From the NCBI RefSeq assembly GCF_001653975.1, contig NZ_CP014639.1, forward strand, positions 248,001 to 312,000: a stretch of DNA of 64,000 nucleotides, in the 5' to 3' direction. Below, in pieces: positions 27,765-37,819 of the stretch (position 1 is its first letter; each line of letters begins with the position of its first letter). This DNA comes from Candidatus Chlamydia sanziniae. Lineage in GTDB: Bacteria > Chlamydiota > Chlamydiia > Chlamydiales > Chlamydiaceae. The notes beneath the pieces are model-generated. The model was not told where the DNA came from and did not search any database. It worked only from the letters and a program-made list of their open reading frames with translations. A program made the translations under genes and the position numbers.

Positions 27765-28727
27765 TCATGGACACTCGGGTAATACTTGCTCTTGTCCTGT
27801 TAAGCAAGAGTCAGAATCGCATGCGACTTCTTTACCTATCAACTTTTTGAGATGAACAAGCTTAGTATCTAGCGAAATCTCCGTTCCTAGCTGCTTGTGT
27901 AAATCACGAAGCTGACAGTATTGTTCTTCGACAAGATCGTGGAGAAGTGCGATCTCTTTCTTTTTCTGGGCTAGGTCCGTTTGTACTTCTGTCAATTTCC
28001 AAGCATAACTCTCTTTAGGAGACACCTCTTTCTTTTTCCCTTTTTTCTGACATTGCTGTAATTTTGTTTGCAATTTAGTAATTTCTGTTTGATATGTTTT
28101 TGTCTCTTCTTCCTTTTCGCTTTTTAGGCAAGCAAGAGTTTTCTTTAATTGGTTGACTTCTATATCTCTTGCAGAGGGTTCACTTTTGTGTTCTTGGGGG
28201 AAGTTGTGTTCTAACTGCTCTTCAAGCTGTCTAATTCTATGTTCATAGCACAGCCTACGCCCTTCACTAAGCTGTGTTTTTTGCACATTGTTGATTAAGT
28301 CTTTCTTAAGTTGATCTATAATGTCATTCTGATAACGAAATTGGTGTAATTTCTGAACAAGACGACTCTGTAACCACGTATTTTCTGCTTGAAGCTTTTC
28401 TATCTCGTGGTTTTTAATTGCCTCACAAGAAGAGAGTTTTTCTTCTAATGCCAATACTTTTCCTTCATACTCCGCATCAATTTGATCATAATTATCGAAA
28501 TGTGTCTCTGTAGTCCCTTGTTGTAAAACAAGGAGCTGTTCACTCATTTTACTACATACATTCACTAAAATATCACAGATATACTGCCATTCTATAGTAT
28601 CAGTATCTTTCCAACGGCAAAGTAGACGAAGCATAGCATGAGAACACGTATCATAATAGTGAGGAGATGAAGGGTCAACAGACCATAGTGAAGATAGCTG
28701 CAGCTTAAGTATAGACAAGAGCCGCAA
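27765..28727 (-). CDS. Coiled-coil protein of unknown function (CT503-like)
   Basis: A 320-residue protein. The first 65 residues look globular, with tryptophans and cysteines (SSLWSVDPSSPHYYDTCSH). From about residue 85 to 290 it is nearly all charged heptad-type helix (EKLQAENTWLQSRLVQKL, RIRQLEEQLEHNF, ITKLQTKLQQCQKKGKKKE), interrupted by a short basic patch. There is no signal peptide or membrane helix. The start appears to be TTG 28727, with AGAGGT upstream; the next ATG is 31 codons in. It could be structural or a secreted effector, and nothing in the sequence decides this. Position matches CT503. Confidence 0.65.
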   Translation of the reverse strand: MRLLSILKLQLSSLWSVDPSSPHYYDTCSHAMLRLLCRWKDTDTIEWQYICDILVNVCSKMSEQLLVLQQGTTETHFDNYDQIDAEYEGKVLALEEKLSSCEAIKNHEIEKLQAENTWLQSRLVQKLHQFRYQNDIIDQLKKDLINNVQKTQLSEGRRLCYEHRIRQLEEQLEHNFPQEHKSEPSARDIEVNQLKKTLACLKSEKEEETKTYQTEITKLQTKLQQCQKKGKKKEVSPKESYAWKLTEVQTDLAQKKKEIALLHDLVEEQYCQLRDLHKQLGTEISLDTKLVHLKKLIGKEVACDSDSCLTGQEQVLPECP

Positions 28728-29220
28728 AGGATACCTCTAAGGTTAATCTAATCACTCTTGTTCTATAGCACAGAATCGAGTTCTTGTCTTACCTAGTGAT
28801 AAGAAAAGTCTGTTACTTTAAGATTAACTTCTCTTAATTTATCTCGAAAATCGCGAGGGTTAGAAGAAAAAATTTTCTTTAACTCCACAAAAAATCCCAA
28901 CCATTTCTATTACGCATCCTAATATAAAACGATTCTGAGGAAATCTACTCAGACACCTATGTACACTAGAGAATATCCAACCGTTACTGTGTTTCTAAGC
29001 ATATTTTTTCCGTAAAGTATACATTCGAAAAAGTTGTACCTAGAACATGACGTTTATTCACAGTATTCCTCTGTTATCATGACCAGATTTGACAGTTACT
29101 TAGGAAGAAAAAATGAGAGATGAGGCTGGGCTTACTGGCTAAAATCTCTGTTGCTACTTTTTAATCAAGAGACGAAGACACTAGCATATTGCCTGATTAT
29201 AAAAAGAGTTTCGGTCTTCT
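28728..29220. other. Intergenic region between the CT503-like and HAD-like genes
   Basis: 493 AT-rich bases. I see an imperfect hairpin at 28859-28883 (GTTA/AAGAAAA with TTTTCTT/TAAC). A nine-codon frame at about 29112-29141 (MRDEAGLTG) lies behind TTAGGAAG on the plus strand. Neither is convincing as a gene. An undescribed small RNA would fit in the space, but no promoter-terminator pair is clear. Confidence 0.35.
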
Positions 29221-30009
29221 TCACTCAAGCCCATGTTCTAGCAAAAGCAACGCAGCTTCGTTACTTATAATATGATTTATAGTCTTATACTGTAATTCTG
29301 CAATTTCCCGTATAAATATAGGACTCGCATATTGTATCGCAGTATAGTGCACTCCAGTATATTTTATACTCTGATTTGTAAGCCTCTCTAGATCCTCAAC
29401 ATTGTCTCTTCTGTCATCTATAAAGACAATTTTTTCTGGGAACTTATTTATTAAAGCTAAAAAACGTGCGAAGACATCGCTTTTTTTATTAAAGTCTCCT
29501 ACAAATAGAATCCCATGCGAATAGAATCCTGGAATTTGTGTAGGGACATTGAAATTAGTTTGTGTAGGAGCTGTTTTAAAGAAGTTAAAATTCAATGAAT
29601 TTACCTGACGAATTGTTATTGCTTCTAGATTAGAACATCGATGTGTCAACCCCATAACAACAATTCCTTGATTTTGAAATGCCGTCAAGATAGGCACAAA
29701 GTTTTTTTCTATAGGCTGTACCGTGCATAAATTTTGACTTTGTATCCAATCAGGATAAACCTCGGCAATTGCTGTATTTTTACTTATTCCTTTCGCTATT
29801 TTTTGCTGTATTGCATCATAAAACCAATTTGCATGTCCTAAAGCTTGCGCTCCCTGAAACATACAATTATCAAGATCAACTAGCACCCAAGTATCCTTAT
29901 CTACCAAAGGAACAATATCTTCGATGTATTGGGTTTCGATTATCTGAGCTTCTACTATGGAAGCACAGCACCCAAAAGAACTTAACAATAAAATAACGCG
30001 AAACAACAT
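29221..30009 (-). CDS. Exported HAD-superfamily-like protein (DUF2608 type)
   Basis: A 262-residue protein. Residues 1-21 (MLFRVILLLSSFGCCASIVE) form a signal peptide. Haloacid dehalogenase motifs follow: I, LVDLDNCMFQG with Asp45 and Asp47; II, Thr122 in GLTHRCSN; the lysine region GDFNKKSD at 171-178; III, VFIDDRRDNVEDL with the Asp198/Asp199 pair. So the active site seems complete for a phosphohydrolase outside the cytoplasm. The family label DUF2608, seen in Chlamydia and Legionella, is from memory. Substrate unknown. The gene stands alone between two long spacers. Exported HAD phosphatases are uncommon, which makes a host- or envelope-directed substrate plausible; this is inference. Confidence 0.7.
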   Translation of the reverse strand: MLFRVILLLSSFGCCASIVEAQIIETQYIEDIVPLVDKDTWVLVDLDNCMFQGAQALGHANWFYDAIQQKIAKGISKNTAIAEVYPDWIQSQNLCTVQPIEKNFVPILTAFQNQGIVVMGLTHRCSNLEAITIRQVNSLNFNFFKTAPTQTNFNVPTQIPGFYSHGILFVGDFNKKSDVFARFLALINKFPEKIVFIDDRRDNVEDLERLTNQSIKYTGVHYTAIQYASPIFIREIAELQYKTINHIISNEAALLLLEHGLE

Positions 30010-30476
30010 TAAATATCCCTTACATTTATAGTTAAGGTAAGTCTAAGAATAGGCAATTGTTTTTTCCCATTTAGTAGAGCTTTTTAAAACTTGAATATAG
30101 TTCAATGCCAGTGCGTTCTATAGGATAGTTTCTAATTCACAATAGTTGTGAGAATGAAAAACTTATGAGTTTACTTTATAGCAAGCACAATGACTGACTA
30201 GCGATCCAAAATACAAATAGTAAAACATTTGTTTATTATTTTCATAAAGATACTTTTTCTACATGTAAAAACCATTTTAATTAACTTGTAAAAAAGGAAA
30301 AGAGGCTAAGATTTCCATTTGAATATGAACAAAGAAACTTATCTGAAAATTAAAACATTAACAAAATAGTATTTCCATACAACACGCATCAATACATCTC
30401 GAACTGGTGATTAAGTTCGAGAAATAAACCTTATTTTAAAAGCCACGGAACAAAACTTAACCCGTAGATATAAAGA
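30010..30476. other. Intergenic region between the HAD-like gene and tRNA-Leu
   Basis: 467 AT-rich bases holding the presumed promoter of the HAD-like gene. Its only clear structure is a 9-bp hairpin near 30397-30422, listed separately. No coding frame of note. Confidence 0.4.
30397..30422. other. 9-bp perfect hairpin downstream of tRNA-Leu(UAA)
   Basis: TCTCGAACT (30397-30405) and AGTTCGAGA (30414-30422) pair around an 8-base loop, about 55 bases past the tRNA 3' end on the minus strand. There is no following T-run on that strand. It may be an RNA-processing or termination structure. Confidence 0.4.
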
Positions 30477-30560
30477 TGCTCAGAACAAGACTCGAACTTG
30501 CACGGGCCTACGCCCAAGGGATTTTAAGTCCCTAGTGTCTACCATTCCACCATCTGAGCA
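30477..30560 (-). tRNA. tRNA-Leu (UAA anticodon)
   Basis: An 84-base class II tRNA. The acceptor stem is TGCTCAG/CTGAGCA and the D-arm contains GGTGGAATGGTAGACAC. The anticodon stem AGGGA/TCCCT encloses loop CTTAAAA with anticodon TAA. The variable arm is GC-rich and the T-loop is TTCGAGT. CCA is not encoded. It reads UUA/UUG, abundant leucine codons in this AT-rich genome. Confidence 0.95.
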
Positions 30561-30718
30561 ATAAAAGAGGGTTATTTAAGTAAAAAAAACTGATTCCCTA
30601 AGAGAAAGAACCTAAATAAAGCCCACAAGAATTATAAAAGATTTTATCATAGGACTTCTTCTAGATCAAGATCTTTTAGAATTTGGCATGCAGAAGAGAT
30701 TGTATACTTCCTTAATCT

Positions 30719-30744
30719 AAAAAATTGGGGAAAAGAACACCCAA
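30719..30744 (-). terminator. Candidate terminator after the CT504-like gene
   Basis: On the minus strand TTGGG and CCCAA pair around a 10-base loop and are followed by TTTTTTAG, just past the stop codon at 30748. The stem is short but the T-tract is good. It would end the long minus-strand transcript that includes gapA. Confidence 0.45.
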
Positions 30745-30747
30745 AAA

Positions 30748-31596
30748 CTAAAACTCTTCTTCCGAAGAGAAAGAATTTTGTGAAGATATATCTACTTTTT
30801 CTAAGGAACATGAAGAGGCTTGTCCTGTTTCTTCTTCAGGAAAGAGCACAACATCATCTCCTGACAATAAGACGTTAATCACTTCACTACTTTCTTTAAC
30901 CAAAGCTTGTAGGGATTCTTCAAGATCTGCGGAGGTAATTTCGGGGTCTACGACAACTTGTGAAATTACTTCGGATATTAATTTTGTAGGTGGAGGCAAT
31001 AAGGAGAATTTTTTTTGTTCATTCAATTCTGCCTCTTGAGCTTCTTCCCAAAGTTCTTCAGTAACAGTGTCTAGGATCTCTTGAGATGCTCCGGTAATCT
31101 CAGCGATTTCTTTATGGGTTCTTCTACGGCCTTGTTTTTTCTTCTCTTTCCACTTATCCCCTTTAAAGGATTCCTTACTGTTACGTATTTCCTTTTTTTC
31201 CTTCTTAGCAGAAGAAGAAACAACTTCTGTACATTCCTCAGAAACATCCTGCGCAGGCTTCTCGTCAGGAACAGTCGTAGGTATTGTTGTAGATTTCGTT
31301 AGCTTTATCAAAGCTTCCCTACCACCAGCGATCTTAACACTACGATCTAGCCCAATAGCTTTTAAGTTAATTTTAGTGTCACGAATTTCCATGACTTCAT
31401 AATCGCCCGCGGGAACAATAAATGGTTTACTATGATCACAATTCCGAAAAAAACAAATACTTCCCAAAGAAATTACTTCTATAGCTTCAACAATAAAAGG
31501 ATCTTGGGAAAAGTGTTTAGTATTTCTTACAGATAGTTTATACCCTTCTCGAGAAGTGATTACAGTTTCAATGACGGGATCTCTTGTAAAATACAC
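30748..31596 (-). CDS. Conserved chlamydial protein with charged linker (CT504-like)
   Basis: A 282-residue protein starting with GTG at 31596, preceded by AAAAGG at eight bases. Residues 1-100 form a compact, beta-rich domain ([43 protein letters not shown]). Residues 105-165 are a lysine/serine-rich linker. The rest is glutamate-rich and probably disordered or helical ([14 protein letters not shown], ending [14 protein letters not shown]). No membrane segment or signal. It lies 16 bases downstream of gapA on the same strand, so the two are probably co-transcribed. No function can be assigned; position matches CT504. Confidence 0.7.
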   Translation of the reverse strand: MYFTRDPVIETVITSREGYKLSVRNTKHFSQDPFIVEAIEVISLGSICFFRNCDHSKPFIVPAGDYEVMEIRDTKINLKAIGLDRSVKIAGGREALIKLTKSTTIPTTVPDEKPAQDVSEECTEVVSSSAKKEKKEIRNSKESFKGDKWKEKKKQGRRRTHKEIAEITGASQEILDTVTEELWEEAQEAELNEQKKFSLLPPPTKLISEVISQVVVDPEITSADLEESLQALVKESSEVINVLLSGDDVVLFPEEETGQASSCSLEKVDISSQNSFSSEEEF

Positions 31597-31612
31597 GAAT
31601 ATAACCTTTTAT

Positions 31613-32623
31613 TTAGAGTTTTTTTGCTACATACTCTAATAAATCCACTACACGCGTAGCATATCCTATTTCGTTGTCATACCACGAGATAAGTTTAAAA
31701 AAGCGTTCGTTTAAGGCCATGCCAGCCAAAGCGTCAAATATAGAAGAATACTCTGATCCTATATAATCCGAAGAAACGACTTGTTCATCAGTATAGTCTA
31801 AAATGCCTTTTAAATTAGTCTTTGCAGCGTACTTCATCACAGTACAGATTTCATCATATGTTGTAGATTTTTCTAATCTTACAGTAAGGTCAACCACCGA
31901 TACATCTGCAACGGGAACGCGGAAGGCCATGCCTGTTAACTTCCCTTTCAATTCAGGTAAGCACAAAATTACTGCTTTCGCAGCTCCTGTCTCAGCAGGA
32001 ATGATATTTTGCAGACACCCACGCCCTCCGCGCCAATCCTTTTTAGAAGGTCCATCAACTACGGGTTGAGATGCTGTCGCAGCATGCACTGTTGTCATGA
32101 GTCCTTCTGTAATTCCAAAATTATCCAAGAGAACTTTAACTATAGTAGCCAAGCAATTGGTTGTACAAGAGGCATTAGAAATAATAATGTCCGTTTGTGG
32201 ATTGAATTTTTCATGGTTTACACCCATGACAAATGTAGGAATGTCGCCTTTACCAGGAGCGGAAATAAGGACACGTTTAGCGCCCGAAGTTAGATGTTGT
32301 GCAGCATTTTCTTTTTTAGTGAACAATCCTGAGCTCTCAACAACCATATCAATGTTCATGTCTTTCCAAGGAAGGTTTTGAACATTACGCTCTGATAAAA
32401 ATTGAATTTTGTGTTGACCAAAGATTAAACAATCACTCTCATTCTCATAACGTACATCACCCGGAAAACGACCGTGCGTAGAATCGTGTTTAAATAAGTA
32501 AGTCAAAGCATCGCCAGAAATCAAATCATTAACAGCCACAACGTCTAGAGAAGTATTTCTTCGTAAGATTTGTCTCAAAACCAATCTTCCAATACGCCCA
32601 AAACCATTAATTGCAATTCTCAT
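31613..32623 (-). CDS. gapA: Glyceraldehyde-3-phosphate dehydrogenase
   Basis: Glycolytic enzyme oxidising glyceraldehyde-3-phosphate with NAD. The 336-residue protein has the Rossmann start [20 protein letters not shown]. The catalytic cysteine lies in [17 protein letters not shown] near residue 155, and the active-site histidine and substrate-binding segments are present ([16 protein letters not shown], then [15 protein letters not shown]). Aspartate in VVAVNDL suits NAD specificity. It follows rplQ by 37 bases on the same strand, so it may be read from the ribosomal operon. With imported glucose-6-phosphate (uhpC) it supports substrate-level ATP formation. Matches CT505. Confidence 0.96.
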   Translation of the reverse strand: MRIAINGFGRIGRLVLRQILRRNTSLDVVAVNDLISGDALTYLFKHDSTHGRFPGDVRYENESDCLIFGQHKIQFLSERNVQNLPWKDMNIDMVVESSGLFTKKENAAQHLTSGAKRVLISAPGKGDIPTFVMGVNHEKFNPQTDIIISNASCTTNCLATIVKVLLDNFGITEGLMTTVHAATASQPVVDGPSKKDWRGGRGCLQNIIPAETGAAKAVILCLPELKGKLTGMAFRVPVADVSVVDLTVRLEKSTTYDEICTVMKYAAKTNLKGILDYTDEQVVSSDYIGSEYSSIFDALAGMALNERFFKLISWYDNEIGYATRVVDLLEYVAKKL

Positions 32624-32660
32624 TACTTACCCCTACACTCAGTGCTCAAAGAGATTCACT

Positions 32661-33089
32661 CTAGCTAGCTAAAAATTCTATAATACACTTTTGGGCATTA
32701 TCACCAATTCTATTTTGTAATTTTAAAATGCGAGTGTACCCACCACTTCTTTCTACAAAACGACTGCGTAAATTTTCAAATAATTTCTTAATGACTAACC
32801 GATCTACATTATAAACCGAAGCATCACCACCTTTAGCTTGACGAGCTTCTTTAGATGTTAACGGATTGTATCGCACCATAAGCCTAGCCACTGCCAATCG
32901 TCGTGCTGCCAAAGTATTTTTCTTGGCTAGGGTAATCATTTTATCGGCATGGCGACGTAGTTCTTTCGCTTTAGGCACTGTAGTTTCAATTTTCTCATAA
33001 TGAATTAAAGATTTTAACATATTGGCTAACATACAACGATTGTGTGAGGAAGTACGACCCACTCTAAATTTTTTTCTAGCATGTTGCAT
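32661..33089 (-). CDS. rplQ: 50S ribosomal protein L17
   Basis: 142 residues starting [24 protein letters not shown], the standard bL17 N-terminus. It contains [18 protein letters not shown], and GGYTRILKL near residue 115. A somewhat longer C-terminal tail than E. coli is cut short here at IEFLAS. Last ribosomal gene of the alpha part of the cluster, nine bases after rpoA. Confidence 0.95.
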   Translation of the reverse strand: MQHARKKFRVGRTSSHNRCMLANMLKSLIHYEKIETTVPKAKELRRHADKMITLAKKNTLAARRLAVARLMVRYNPLTSKEARQAKGGDASVYNVDRLVIKKLFENLRSRFVERSGGYTRILKLQNRIGDNAQKCIIEFLAS

Positions 33090-33097
33090 AAGACTTC

Positions 33098-34222
33098 CTA
33101 TCCTTTGGTATTTTTAGTTCGAATTTTTTCAGCATACCATTTCATCTTCTCTTTCACATTGTCTAATCCCACACCAAACTGAGCAAGATCCATCCCCAAC
33201 TCAAGTTTCATTTCTTTTAATTTATTCTTAATTTCACACAGAGATTTTTTGCCAAAGTTCCTAAATTGCAACAATCTAGGTTCTGGCATAATGACTAGCT
33301 CTCCGATAGTTTCAATATTTGCATTAGACAAACAATTTGTTGATCGTACAGATAACTCAATTTCGTTAATTCCCAAAATAAGCTTATGAAGAATGTCGTC
33401 TTTATTTTCTTTTTCAATAGAAACAGCTTCTTCAAACACTATTTTCTTTTCATCCATATTTTCAAAAATAGAAAAATGCTTAGTTAAAATCTGTGTGGAA
33501 AAAGCTAACGCTTCTTTAGGAGATACGCGCCCATCAGTTTCTACGTATAAGACTAAACGGTCAAAGTCAGTATCCTGACCTACACGTGTATCTTCTACAA
33601 AATAATTCACCAAAGTCACAGGAGAAAAAGCTGCATCTAAAACAATTTCGTATACACCTTTATCTTCAAGAATAATCCTTTCTGAAGGAGTGTAGCCTCT
33701 ACCGAAGGCTATGCGTAAAAGCACTTCAGATTGTAGTGGCTTAGTTACAGTAAACATAACTTGATTTGGATTTACTGCTTCAAAGTCTCCTTGTTGCAAT
33801 AAATCTGCCAAAGTAACTGATTTTTGACCCTGTGCTGCCGCCAAATCAGAAGCATCTATAGAAATTTGAGTTTTTATTATCTGCGTAGATCGCCCTAAAG
33901 AAGTATCTTGCATAGGGTACTTCTTTAGTAGGGCACCTTTTAAATTAAGAACAATATTTGTGACATCTTCGACAATACCATCCATTGCCATATACTCATG
34001 CAAAACCCCAGTCATAGTAAATGAGATAATTGCAGGGGCTTCCAGCCCAATAAGCAATGCACGTCGCAAGGCATTCCCCAAGGTATGGCCCATGCCCCGC
34101 TCCAAAGGCTCAGCAATAAAGCGTGCATACTTATCTATTGGGAAACCTTCGACAGGAAAGACCTTAACTGTATCTGGTAATTCAAACTTATCGTAAAGTA
34201 AATTTTGTGAGTTATCTGACAT
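33098..34222 (-). CDS. rpoA: RNA polymerase alpha subunit
   Basis: A 374-residue subunit that nucleates RNA polymerase assembly. The N-terminal domain has [23 protein letters not shown] near residues 36-58, the dimerisation signature. The C-terminal domain from about residue 285 has [23 protein letters not shown] and [24 protein letters not shown], the DNA- and activator-contacting helix-hairpin-helix. It is about 45 residues longer than E. coli alpha; extra length lies in the N-terminal domain and interdomain linker. It sits between rpsK and rplQ with no rpsD. Matches CT507. Confidence 0.96.
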   Translation of the reverse strand: MSDNSQNLLYDKFELPDTVKVFPVEGFPIDKYARFIAEPLERGMGHTLGNALRRALLIGLEAPAIISFTMTGVLHEYMAMDGIVEDVTNIVLNLKGALLKKYPMQDTSLGRSTQIIKTQISIDASDLAAAQGQKSVTLADLLQQGDFEAVNPNQVMFTVTKPLQSEVLLRIAFGRGYTPSERIILEDKGVYEIVLDAAFSPVTLVNYFVEDTRVGQDTDFDRLVLYVETDGRVSPKEALAFSTQILTKHFSIFENMDEKKIVFEEAVSIEKENKDDILHKLILGINEIELSVRSTNCLSNANIETIGELVIMPEPRLLQFRNFGKKSLCEIKNKLKEMKLELGMDLAQFGVGLDNVKEKMKWYAEKIRTKNTKG

Positions 34223-34244
34223 TCCTTTCTCCTTACCCTAACCC

Positions 34245-34646
34245 TTACACTCTGCGCCTTTTTCTTGGTCGACAACCATTATGAGGAACAGGAGTTTCAT
34301 CACGGATAATAGAAACAACTAAACCCACAGCTATTAGAGCACGCACAGCAGATTCTCGCCCTGCTCCAGTACCCTTTAAGCAAACCTCAACTTCTTTCAA
34401 TCCAGAGTTCATGGCAGTTTTTGCTGCATCTTGAGCCGCAACTGTAGCAGCAAAAGCAGAGGATTTCCGCGAACCAGAGTATCCAACTTTACCTGCTGAA
34501 GCCCAAGAAATTACATTACCTGCAGGATCAGTTATAGATACTATTGTATTATTAAAAGTAGCTTTAACATGAACAATACCTGAAGGAATGTTCTTTAACT
34601 GTTTTCTTTTTATGCTTTTTTTTGCCTGCGCTTGATTTTTAACCAA
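34245..34646 (-). CDS. rpsK: 30S ribosomal protein S11
   Basis: 133 residues with [30 protein letters not shown] and the C-terminal signature [20 protein letters not shown], normal for uS11. It lies between rpsM (20 bases upstream) and rpoA. Platform protein of the small subunit near the mRNA exit. Confidence 0.97.
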   Translation of the reverse strand: MVKNQAQAKKSIKRKQLKNIPSGIVHVKATFNNTIVSITDPAGNVISWASAGKVGYSGSRKSSAFAATVAAQDAAKTAMNSGLKEVEVCLKGTGAGRESAVRALIAVGLVVSIIRDETPVPHNGCRPRKRRRV

Positions 34647-34666
34647 AACACAACTCCTATTAACAA

Positions 34667-35035
34667 TTATTTCTTCTTACCTGCGACTGTTTTTCGCTTA
34701 CCTTTTCGAGTGCGTGAATTTGTTTTTGTACGCTGTCCACGCACAGGCAATGAAAGCCTATGTCTCTGACCACGATAAGAATGTATCGCAATCAATCTTT
34801 TAATATCTGATTGAACACGACGTCGCAGATCCCCTTCAACCACAAATTCGGATTGCAAAAGAGAATTAAGTTGTCCTAACTCTTCTTCCGTTAATTCTGA
34901 AGCTCTAGACTCGGGATTTAAATGCAATCTTTCCATAATATTCTTAGAAAGGGCTGGTCCGATTCCATAAATATATGTCAGACTTACTTTTAATTTTTTC
35001 TTCGCAGGAATATCAATTCCAATAATGCGTGGCAT
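34667..35035 (-). CDS. rpsM: 30S ribosomal protein S13
   Basis: 122 residues with the start [26 protein letters not shown] and the basic tail [24 protein letters not shown] that contacts tRNA. Sits at the head of the small-subunit domain. Position between secY and rpsK; rpmJ and infA, found here in many bacteria, are missing. Confidence 0.97.
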   Translation of the reverse strand: MPRIIGIDIPAKKKLKVSLTYIYGIGPALSKNIMERLHLNPESRASELTEEELGQLNSLLQSEFVVEGDLRRRVQSDIKRLIAIHSYRGQRHRLSLPVRGQRTKTNSRTRKGKRKTVAGKKK

Positions 35036-35090
35036 GCGCTAGGCCTCCCTTAAAATAGTACAAGCATCTTAGGTCAAAAATTGTTATTTT

Positions 35091-36464
35091 TCAATGCCTT
35101 CCTTTTGCACGATTTGTTTTCAAAAAACTATCATAACGTCGCATAAGCAAAAAAGCATCTACTTGTTTCACAGTATCTAAAATTACCCCTACAACGATAA
35201 GCATGGCTGTACCGCCTAAGAAATAGCTTACATTGGCATCAACACGCAGTATCCGCCCTAAAATCGAAGGTAAAATAGCAATGGCAGCTAAAAAGATTGC
35301 ACCTAAAAATGTGATGCGATTCATAGTATATTCTAAATAATTTTGCGTTGCTTTTCCCTGTCGAATACCCGGAATAAATGCATTGTTTTTCTTCATTTCA
35401 GAAGCAATTTGTTCCGGATGAAATTGAGTTGCTGTCCAAAAGTAGGTAAAAAATATAATTAATAATACATAACACAGTGAATAAACCCAACTTCCAGGGG
35501 AAAGCCAAATAGCTATGTACTTGAACCAAGAGGATTCTGAGGCGATAAATTGTCCTATAGTAGCTGGAAACATCAGTAAAGAAGAAGCAAAAATTACAGG
35601 AATGACTCCAGCGTAATTTACTTTCAAGGGAAGATATGATCCTCCTCCAGGAATTTCTCTTCTTCCAACGACTCTCCGCGCATATTGCACAGGAATTTTT
35701 CTAACACCTTCTATAATTAAAATCGTAGTTATGAGAACAAAAACAAAGATCAGGCAGAGCATGGAAATGGAGAAAAGACCCAACTCTGAAGGATCCTGCG
35801 AACCCAAATTTAATTTATTTACAATAGAACCAAGCACTGAAGGGAAAGAGGCGAGTATGCCCAAAGTAATAATTAAACTGATTCCATTTCCAATTCCTTT
35901 GTCGGAGATTTGTTCTCCTATCCACATTAATAAAAGGGTTCCCGTAGTCATGACAACTACAGTAGTTATATAAAAAATCCAAGGAATGCCAAAAATCTTT
36001 AATGACAGTAGGGTAGGCAAAACAATACCAGGAATTGTTAAGTTCATTCTCAAAGCAAATTTAGCAAATAAAAGCGACTGCACAACAGCCAAACCTACGG
36101 TAAATAGACGTGTGAGCCTGCCAATTTTACGCTTTCCTTGATCCGGTGATTCTCTAAGCTCTCTTTGTAGTGAAGGCATAAATACAAGGAATAGCTGTAC
36201 AATAATAGAAGCTGAAATGTACGGGACAACTCCTAAAGCAATTACCGTCATTTGAGCAAAAGCTCCTCCAGAAAAGATATCTGCTAATTGAAATAAATTT
36301 TGACCTGATCCTAAGAGCTGTTTGAAATATGCAACAGCCCGTTCTCCGTTTATTCCTGGAACGGGGATAAAGATGCCGACTCTGCAGACTGCAAGTAAGG
36401 CAAAGGTATAGAATAACTTTTGTCTTAATTCAGCAATTGAAAAAATTTGTTTTAATGTTGTCAT
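35091..36464 (-). CDS. secY: Protein translocase subunit SecY
   Basis: Pore subunit of the Sec translocon. I start at ATG 36464, giving [21 protein letters not shown] and 457 residues as in other chlamydiae. An upstream in-frame start at 36548 would overlap rplO by 61 bases and give an unrelated, cysteine-rich leader. Ten membrane helices can be traced. The plug region signature [14 protein letters not shown] and the cytoplasmic loop [37 protein letters not shown] are present. The spacing after rplO suggests translation coupled to it. Matches CT510. Confidence 0.95.
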   Translation of the reverse strand: MTTLKQIFSIAELRQKLFYTFALLAVCRVGIFIPVPGINGERAVAYFKQLLGSGQNLFQLADIFSGGAFAQMTVIALGVVPYISASIIVQLFLVFMPSLQRELRESPDQGKRKIGRLTRLFTVGLAVVQSLLFAKFALRMNLTIPGIVLPTLLSLKIFGIPWIFYITTVVVMTTGTLLLMWIGEQISDKGIGNGISLIITLGILASFPSVLGSIVNKLNLGSQDPSELGLFSISMLCLIFVFVLITTILIIEGVRKIPVQYARRVVGRREIPGGGSYLPLKVNYAGVIPVIFASSLLMFPATIGQFIASESSWFKYIAIWLSPGSWVYSLCYVLLIIFFTYFWTATQFHPEQIASEMKKNNAFIPGIRQGKATQNYLEYTMNRITFLGAIFLAAIAILPSILGRILRVDANVSYFLGGTAMLIVVGVILDTVKQVDAFLLMRRYDSFLKTNRAKGRH

Positions 36465-36487
36465 GCGCAGCCGAAATCTTCCTACTT

Positions 36488-36922
36488 TTAAGCAACACCT
36501 AGTAGATTTTGCACTCCTTGAGATAAGACTACTGCAGTGTCCTGCCAAATAAAGACTTTCTCTAAGCTTCCTTTAAGAATTACTTTTACCCGCACTGCGT
36601 CTTTAGCGATTGCTTTTTTTGCCTTCAAAGCGTCTAAAGTAATCGCCTCTCCTTCTTGAAAGAGCTGTATTAAGCGATCTGTGGTAATTTCCCCAACACT
36701 TTTATCAAAACGGGCATGAGAAAATCCTCGTGTGGGGACCCTTCGATACAAAGGAACTCCTCCTCCTTCATAACCAAAACGACGCTTATAACCAGAACGA
36801 CTCCCGTCTCCTTTATGGCCTCGACCACTAGTCTTCCCATGACCAGAAGAAGGACCTCGGCCAAGTATTTTTTTTCTTCGTTTACGCGCTGCAGACTCGT
36901 TTAAAGATTCCAATTTAATCAT
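36488..36922 (-). CDS. rplO: 50S ribosomal protein L15
   Basis: 144 residues from ATG 36922 ([20 protein letters not shown]); a TTG two codons earlier is not the family start. Gly-rich [24 protein letters not shown] and [13 protein letters not shown] are typical of uL15. The ATG overlaps the rpsE stop by eight bases, since no rpmD lies between them. Confidence 0.95.
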   Translation of the reverse strand: MIKLESLNESAARKRRKKILGRGPSSGHGKTSGRGHKGDGSRSGYKRRFGYEGGGVPLYRRVPTRGFSHARFDKSVGEITTDRLIQLFQEGEAITLDALKAKKAIAKDAVRVKVILKGSLEKVFIWQDTAVVLSQGVQNLLGVA

Positions 36923-37409
36923 GAACAACTCTCTCTCTTCTTATATTGTTTGGCACACAAAGTTCCATAAGCGCTTTAAATGCCGCTTTTACCTGGTTCA
37001 TAGGATTGTTAGAACCAAAACTTTTAGCAACAATATCTTTAATTCCAGCCATTTCTAGAATTAAACGAATACGGGAACCCGCAACAATTCCCGTCCCAGG
37101 TTTTGCGGGTTTTAGGAGTAACTGTGCTCCATCATGACACACGAGAACTTCATGAGGGATAGAATTTTTTGTTAAAGTATGAATATGCATTAAATTTTTC
37201 CTAGCTGCTTCACCACCTTTACGAATCGCATCTGTAAGTTCATTAGCTTTTGCAAAACCATACCCCAAACGACCCTTACCGTCTCCGACAAGTATCAAAG
37301 CAGAAAAGCTAAATTTACGCCCCCCCTTGACAACTTTAGAACAACGGTTAACAACAAGAACTTTCTCTTCTAATTGATCTTCTTTATGAGAACTCTTTGG
37401 TAATGACAT
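36915..37409 (-). CDS. rpsE: 30S ribosomal protein S5
   Basis: 164 residues with [45 protein letters not shown], the S5 double-stranded RNA-binding signature, and [22 protein letters not shown]. Contributes to decoding accuracy. Gene spacing of 17 bases from rplR. Confidence 0.97.
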   Translation of the reverse strand: MSLPKSSHKEDQLEEKVLVVNRCSKVVKGGRKFSFSALILVGDGKGRLGYGFAKANELTDAIRKGGEAARKNLMHIHTLTKNSIPHEVLVCHDGAQLLLKPAKPGTGIVAGSRIRLILEMAGIKDIVAKSFGSNNPMNQVKAAFKALMELCVPNNIRRERVVHD

Positions 37410-37426
37410 CTCTTTTTACACCTTCA

Positions 37427-37798
37427 TTAAAACTGTAATCCACCTTCACGGGCCCCTTCTGCTACCATAGCTACGATCCCATGATATTTAAAAGGCCCTC
37501 GATCAAATATCACTCGATCTACTTGAAGATTCTTCCCTAATTCAGCAATTTTCATTCCCAAGATTTTCGCAACTTCTTGATTCTTTTTAGTTAAACCTTC
37601 ATCTCTACTTAATTTTGATAAAGTAGAAACAGAGGCTAATGTCTTGCCGATAGCATCGTCTATTAACTGAATGTAAATATGCTTATTTGTTTTTACTACA
37701 GATAAACGAGGTTTTAAAGAACAACCTCTTAATATCTTACGAACTCTTAAAGCTCTGCGTCTTTTCCTTAAAGACTTCTTATATAACGAACTTTCCAT
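37427..37798 (-). CDS. rplR: 50S ribosomal protein L18
   Basis: 123 residues: basic N-terminus SLYKKSLRKRRRALRVRKILRG, then PRLSVVKTNKHIYIQLIDD and FDRGPFKYHGIVAMVAEGAREGGLQF, the 5S-rRNA-binding uL18 fold. Lies between rplF and rpsE. Confidence 0.96.
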   Translation of the reverse strand: MESSLYKKSLRKRRRALRVRKILRGCSLKPRLSVVKTNKHIYIQLIDDAIGKTLASVSTLSKLSRDEGLTKKNQEVAKILGMKIAELGKNLQVDRVIFDRGPFKYHGIVAMVAEGAREGGLQF

Positions 37799-37819
37799 GG
37801 CTACTAAACTTATTGCTCT

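Noticed and set aside
32009-32381. Plus-strand frames opposite gapA
   Set aside because: Antisense shadows of the conserved GAPDH catalytic region.
36488-36548. Extended secY start giving a 28-residue cysteine-rich leader
   Set aside because: The leader overlaps rplO and does not resemble SecY N-termini; ATG 36464 gives the family start.
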